NCBI GenBank assembly: GCA_964347035.1
Contig: CAYFXE010000010.1
Span: 1 to 64,000, forward strand
DNA: 64,000 bases
Direction: 5' to 3'
DNA from: CAYFXE01 sp964347035
Lineage (GTDB): Bacteria > Acidobacteriota > Aminicenantia > Aminicenantales > Aminicenantaceae
Below the pieces are notes generated by a model. It was not told the DNA's origin. It saw nothing but the letters and a program-made list of their open reading frames with translations, and made no database searches. Numbering within the stretch: the stretch's first letter is position 1; every line of letters starts with the position of its first letter. Below, piece by piece: positions 63,922 through 64,000 of the stretch. Position numbers and translations under genes: made by a program.

Positions 63922-64000
63922 GCTTCGCCTCCCTTCTTGGGCCGCTCGATAGTCGGTACTTTGGGCAGCCGTTCATCCGGGGACCACTCGGGTAAATCCA
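63918..64000 (-). CDS. 3' end of a further operon gene, product unknown
   Basis: Twenty-six codons are visible: DLPEWSPDERLPKVPTIERP, KKGGEA, ending in TGA that overlaps the next ATG (ATGA). It belongs to the glutamate-synthase-like operon and runs out of the window. Too little is present to name it; a partner oxidoreductase or amidotransferase subunit is possible. Confidence 0.6.
   Translation of the reverse strand, partial: DLPEWSPDERLPKVPTIERPKKGGEA

Noticed and set aside
1..64000. CRISPR arrays, tRNA and rRNA genes
   Set aside because: I looked for regularly spaced repeats and for tRNA/rRNA signatures and saw none; the palindromes present are not arrayed.

Overview
The window is about 64 kb of bacterial chromosome at roughly 45-50 % G+C. 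It contains one run of ten Ns (19422..19431), so it comes from a draft or metagenome assembly. No rRNA, tRNA or CRISPR array was recognised. The gene content fits an Acidobacteriota-like lineage, possibly Candidatus Aminicenantes: a VWA protein of the acidobacterial type, an Asp-box/BNR beta-propeller, a TPR-TolB propeller, secreted M28 and cytosolic M1 peptidases, an ECF sigma factor with a long C-terminal extension, and several secreted methyltransferases. That placement is inferred from content only.

Layout. 1-6 kb: end of a DUF1579 protein, a RibD_C reductase with a methyltransferase, then a minus-strand ECF sigma/anti-sigma/HEAT cluster flanked by two similar secreted proteins. 6-15 kb: M1 aminopeptidase, facing a minus-strand operon of response regulator, 1,217-aa SF2 helicase and PAS/GAF histidine kinase. 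15-21 kb: extended SDR plus steroid-5-alpha-reductase-like membrane enzyme, GNAT-YoaP protein, methyltransferase, and a broken ECF sigma gene. 21-28 kb: rubredoxin-DUF2231 fusion, then a compact minus-strand operon of a PLP enzyme, a DUF1611 protein, a PP-loop/creatininase fusion and a dipeptide-epimerase-like enzyme, then a VKOR-DsbA fusion. 29-30.3 kb: small-gene island (winged helix, lysine-rich peptide, two zinc-ribbon proteins). 30-36 kb: VWA and OmpA proteins, an ABATE/CGNR regulator and an EamA exporter whose promoters both carry operator-like palindromes, two small proteins and an MBL hydrolase. 36-44 kb: two-subunit molybdenum hydroxylase (large subunit frameshifted), BNR protein, arsenite-pump remnant, small membrane protein, and a hemerythrin with an internal stop. 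44-49 kb: histidine kinase/OmpR regulator pair and a TolB-like propeller; a 19-bp motif lies before both the kinase and the propeller gene. 49-56 kb: TolC-MFP-RND efflux operon and a methyltransferase. 56-64 kb: M28 peptidase and a glutamate-synthase-like operon whose FMN subunit is an internal duplication.

Two themes recur. First, palindromic REP/MITE-like elements sit between or at the ends of genes (6033, 8710, 15657, 20994, 39112, 58254). Second, at least five genes carry frameshifts, in-frame stops or truncation (HEAT protein, second ECF sigma, molybdenum hydroxylase large subunit, Acr3, hemerythrin), reflecting either real decay or assembly errors.

The best candidates for an undescribed system are the PLP/DUF1611/PP-loop-creatininase/epimerase operon (21.8-27.5 kb), the two-component system with an embedded helicase (8.7-15.2 kb), and the duplicated ferredoxin-FMN glutamate synthase (58.4-63.9 kb).
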